A DNA stretch of 64,000 nucleotides from a virus: the IMG/VR virus record IMGVR_UViG_3300036861_000805, positions 1-64,000 of that record. The stretch is one strand, 5' to 3'. Both the position numbers and the translations under genes were made by a program. Under the pieces are notes generated by a model. The model was not told where the DNA came from and made no database searches. It saw only the letters and a list, made by a program, of their open reading frames with translations. This document shows positions 63,666 to 64,000 of the stretch, piece by piece (the first letter of the stretch is position 1; each line of letters starts with the position of its first letter).

Positions 63666-63883
63666 GCGAGGAGACCGTCATCGGGGGCCCGCTCGACTCT
63701 CGCGGAAGCAAGGCTCACGGAGGATCGCTCTACCTGGACGGATGCGACGTCGATCTCTCGCGCGAGGCGCTTGTCCTCGACGTCCGCATCTCGAAGGTCG
63801 ACTCCAGCAAGCTGGAGACGATCGTCGTCACGATCAAGGGAGTCGAGGTCGCGAGTCTCCCGGCGACTTTCGTCTTAGTCTGA
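63662..63883 (+). CDS. 73-residue hypothetical protein
   Basis: GTG start overlapping the previous stop. Reads MSEETVIGGPLDSRGSKAHG, then a small beta protein (DVRISKVDSSKLETIVVTIK). It ends inside the end of the facing leftward gene. Function unknown. Confidence 0.75.
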   Translation: MSEETVIGGPLDSRGSKAHGGSLYLDGCDVDLSREALVLDVRISKVDSSKLETIVVTIKGVEVASLPATFVLV

Positions 63884-64000
63884 CCAGTCGAGCTCAAGCG
63901 GATTGCGCTCGCCGATGAAATTGAGCGCACAGCGCCCGCGGTCTTTCCCCCAGAGCGCGTTCTGACGTCCCTTCACCGATTCGACGGTGTCCGGATGCTC
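63875..64000 (-). CDS. partial leftward gene, C-terminus only
   Basis: 41 codons plus stop are visible: EHPDTVESVKGRQNALWGKD, then RGRCALNFIGERNPLELDWS and D. The stop TAA (63875-63877) lies within the end of the facing gene, a 9-base tail-to-tail overlap. Function not recognised. Confidence 0.55.
   Translation of the reverse strand, partial: EHPDTVESVKGRQNALWGKDRGRCALNFIGERNPLELDWSD

Noticed and set aside
1-64000. tRNA genes and diversity-generating retroelement
   Set aside because: No cloverleaf with anticodon and TTC arm, and no reverse transcriptase or template repeat, was seen.

Overview
The window is a large piece of a tailed double-stranded DNA phage genome, probably a siphovirus of a high-GC Gram-positive (actinobacterial) host. 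This rests on the GC-rich sequence, AAAGGAG ribosome sites, frequent GTG/TTG starts, 4-base start/stop overlaps, a single very long tape-measure gene, a frameshifted tail chaperone pair, an NlpC/P60-type endolysin and a multi-membrane holin candidate. The host assignment is inference. I see no rRNA, tRNA, integrase, transposase, DNA polymerase, portal or terminase; portal and terminase presumably lie beyond the right edge.

Layout. (1) 1-2840 is a leftward operon: a ribbon-helix-helix (RHH) DNA-binding protein first, then a coiled-coil protein, then genes that contain two long arrays of a 36-bp repeat. (2) 2841-3276 is a divergent control region with an octad operator, two opposing promoters, a palindrome and a structured leader. 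(3) 3277-34428 is a rightward early/middle block of about 85 mostly tiny genes. Recognisable ones are a DnaN sliding clamp, three HNH endonucleases, a cytosine-C5 and an adenine methyltransferase, a likely single-strand-annealing protein, a winged-helix replication initiator, a likely helicase loader, an MmcB-like nuclease, a HerA/FtsK-type ATPase, an RNA ligase, two Cro/CI-type regulators and, last, a transglycosylase-like protein. (4) 34429-34560 holds two converging terminators. (5) 34561-62976 is the leftward late operon. In transcription order it runs: major capsid protein, head-tail proteins, a collagen-like fibre, chaperones G and GT, tape measure, distal tail proteins, a second collagen-like fibre, a glycosyltransferase with two methyltransferases, small membrane proteins, endolysin, a papain-like protein, a LuxR-type regulator and the holin. 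(6) From 63204 two rightward genes begin, facing a leftward gene cut by the window edge.

The most unusual feature is the 36-bp repeat. Its unit, on the minus strand, is GAGCGAGCC-N9-GAGTCACCC-N9. It occurs about 19 times at 178-863, 23-24 times at 1476-2312, and about 4 more times inside the coding sequence of the winged-helix initiator at 23792-23908. The 9-bp cores are constant at nucleotide level and the spacers differ in every unit. I read these as replication-initiator binding sites (iterons): an origin inside the initiator gene plus two large titrating arrays. With the RHH protein and its 8-bp operator ladder this suggests plasmid-like replication or copy control in a phage.

A second layer is a family of 15 near-identical palindromes (core TTCTCAGACTGAGAA). 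They mostly lie just upstream of ribosome sites across the early region, like the stoperators of some actinophages but symmetric. A third short palindrome (TCCCGCTGGCGGGA) occurs six times. Shared promoter/leader cassettes and tiny start/stop-overlapping mini-ORFs tie the early genes together.
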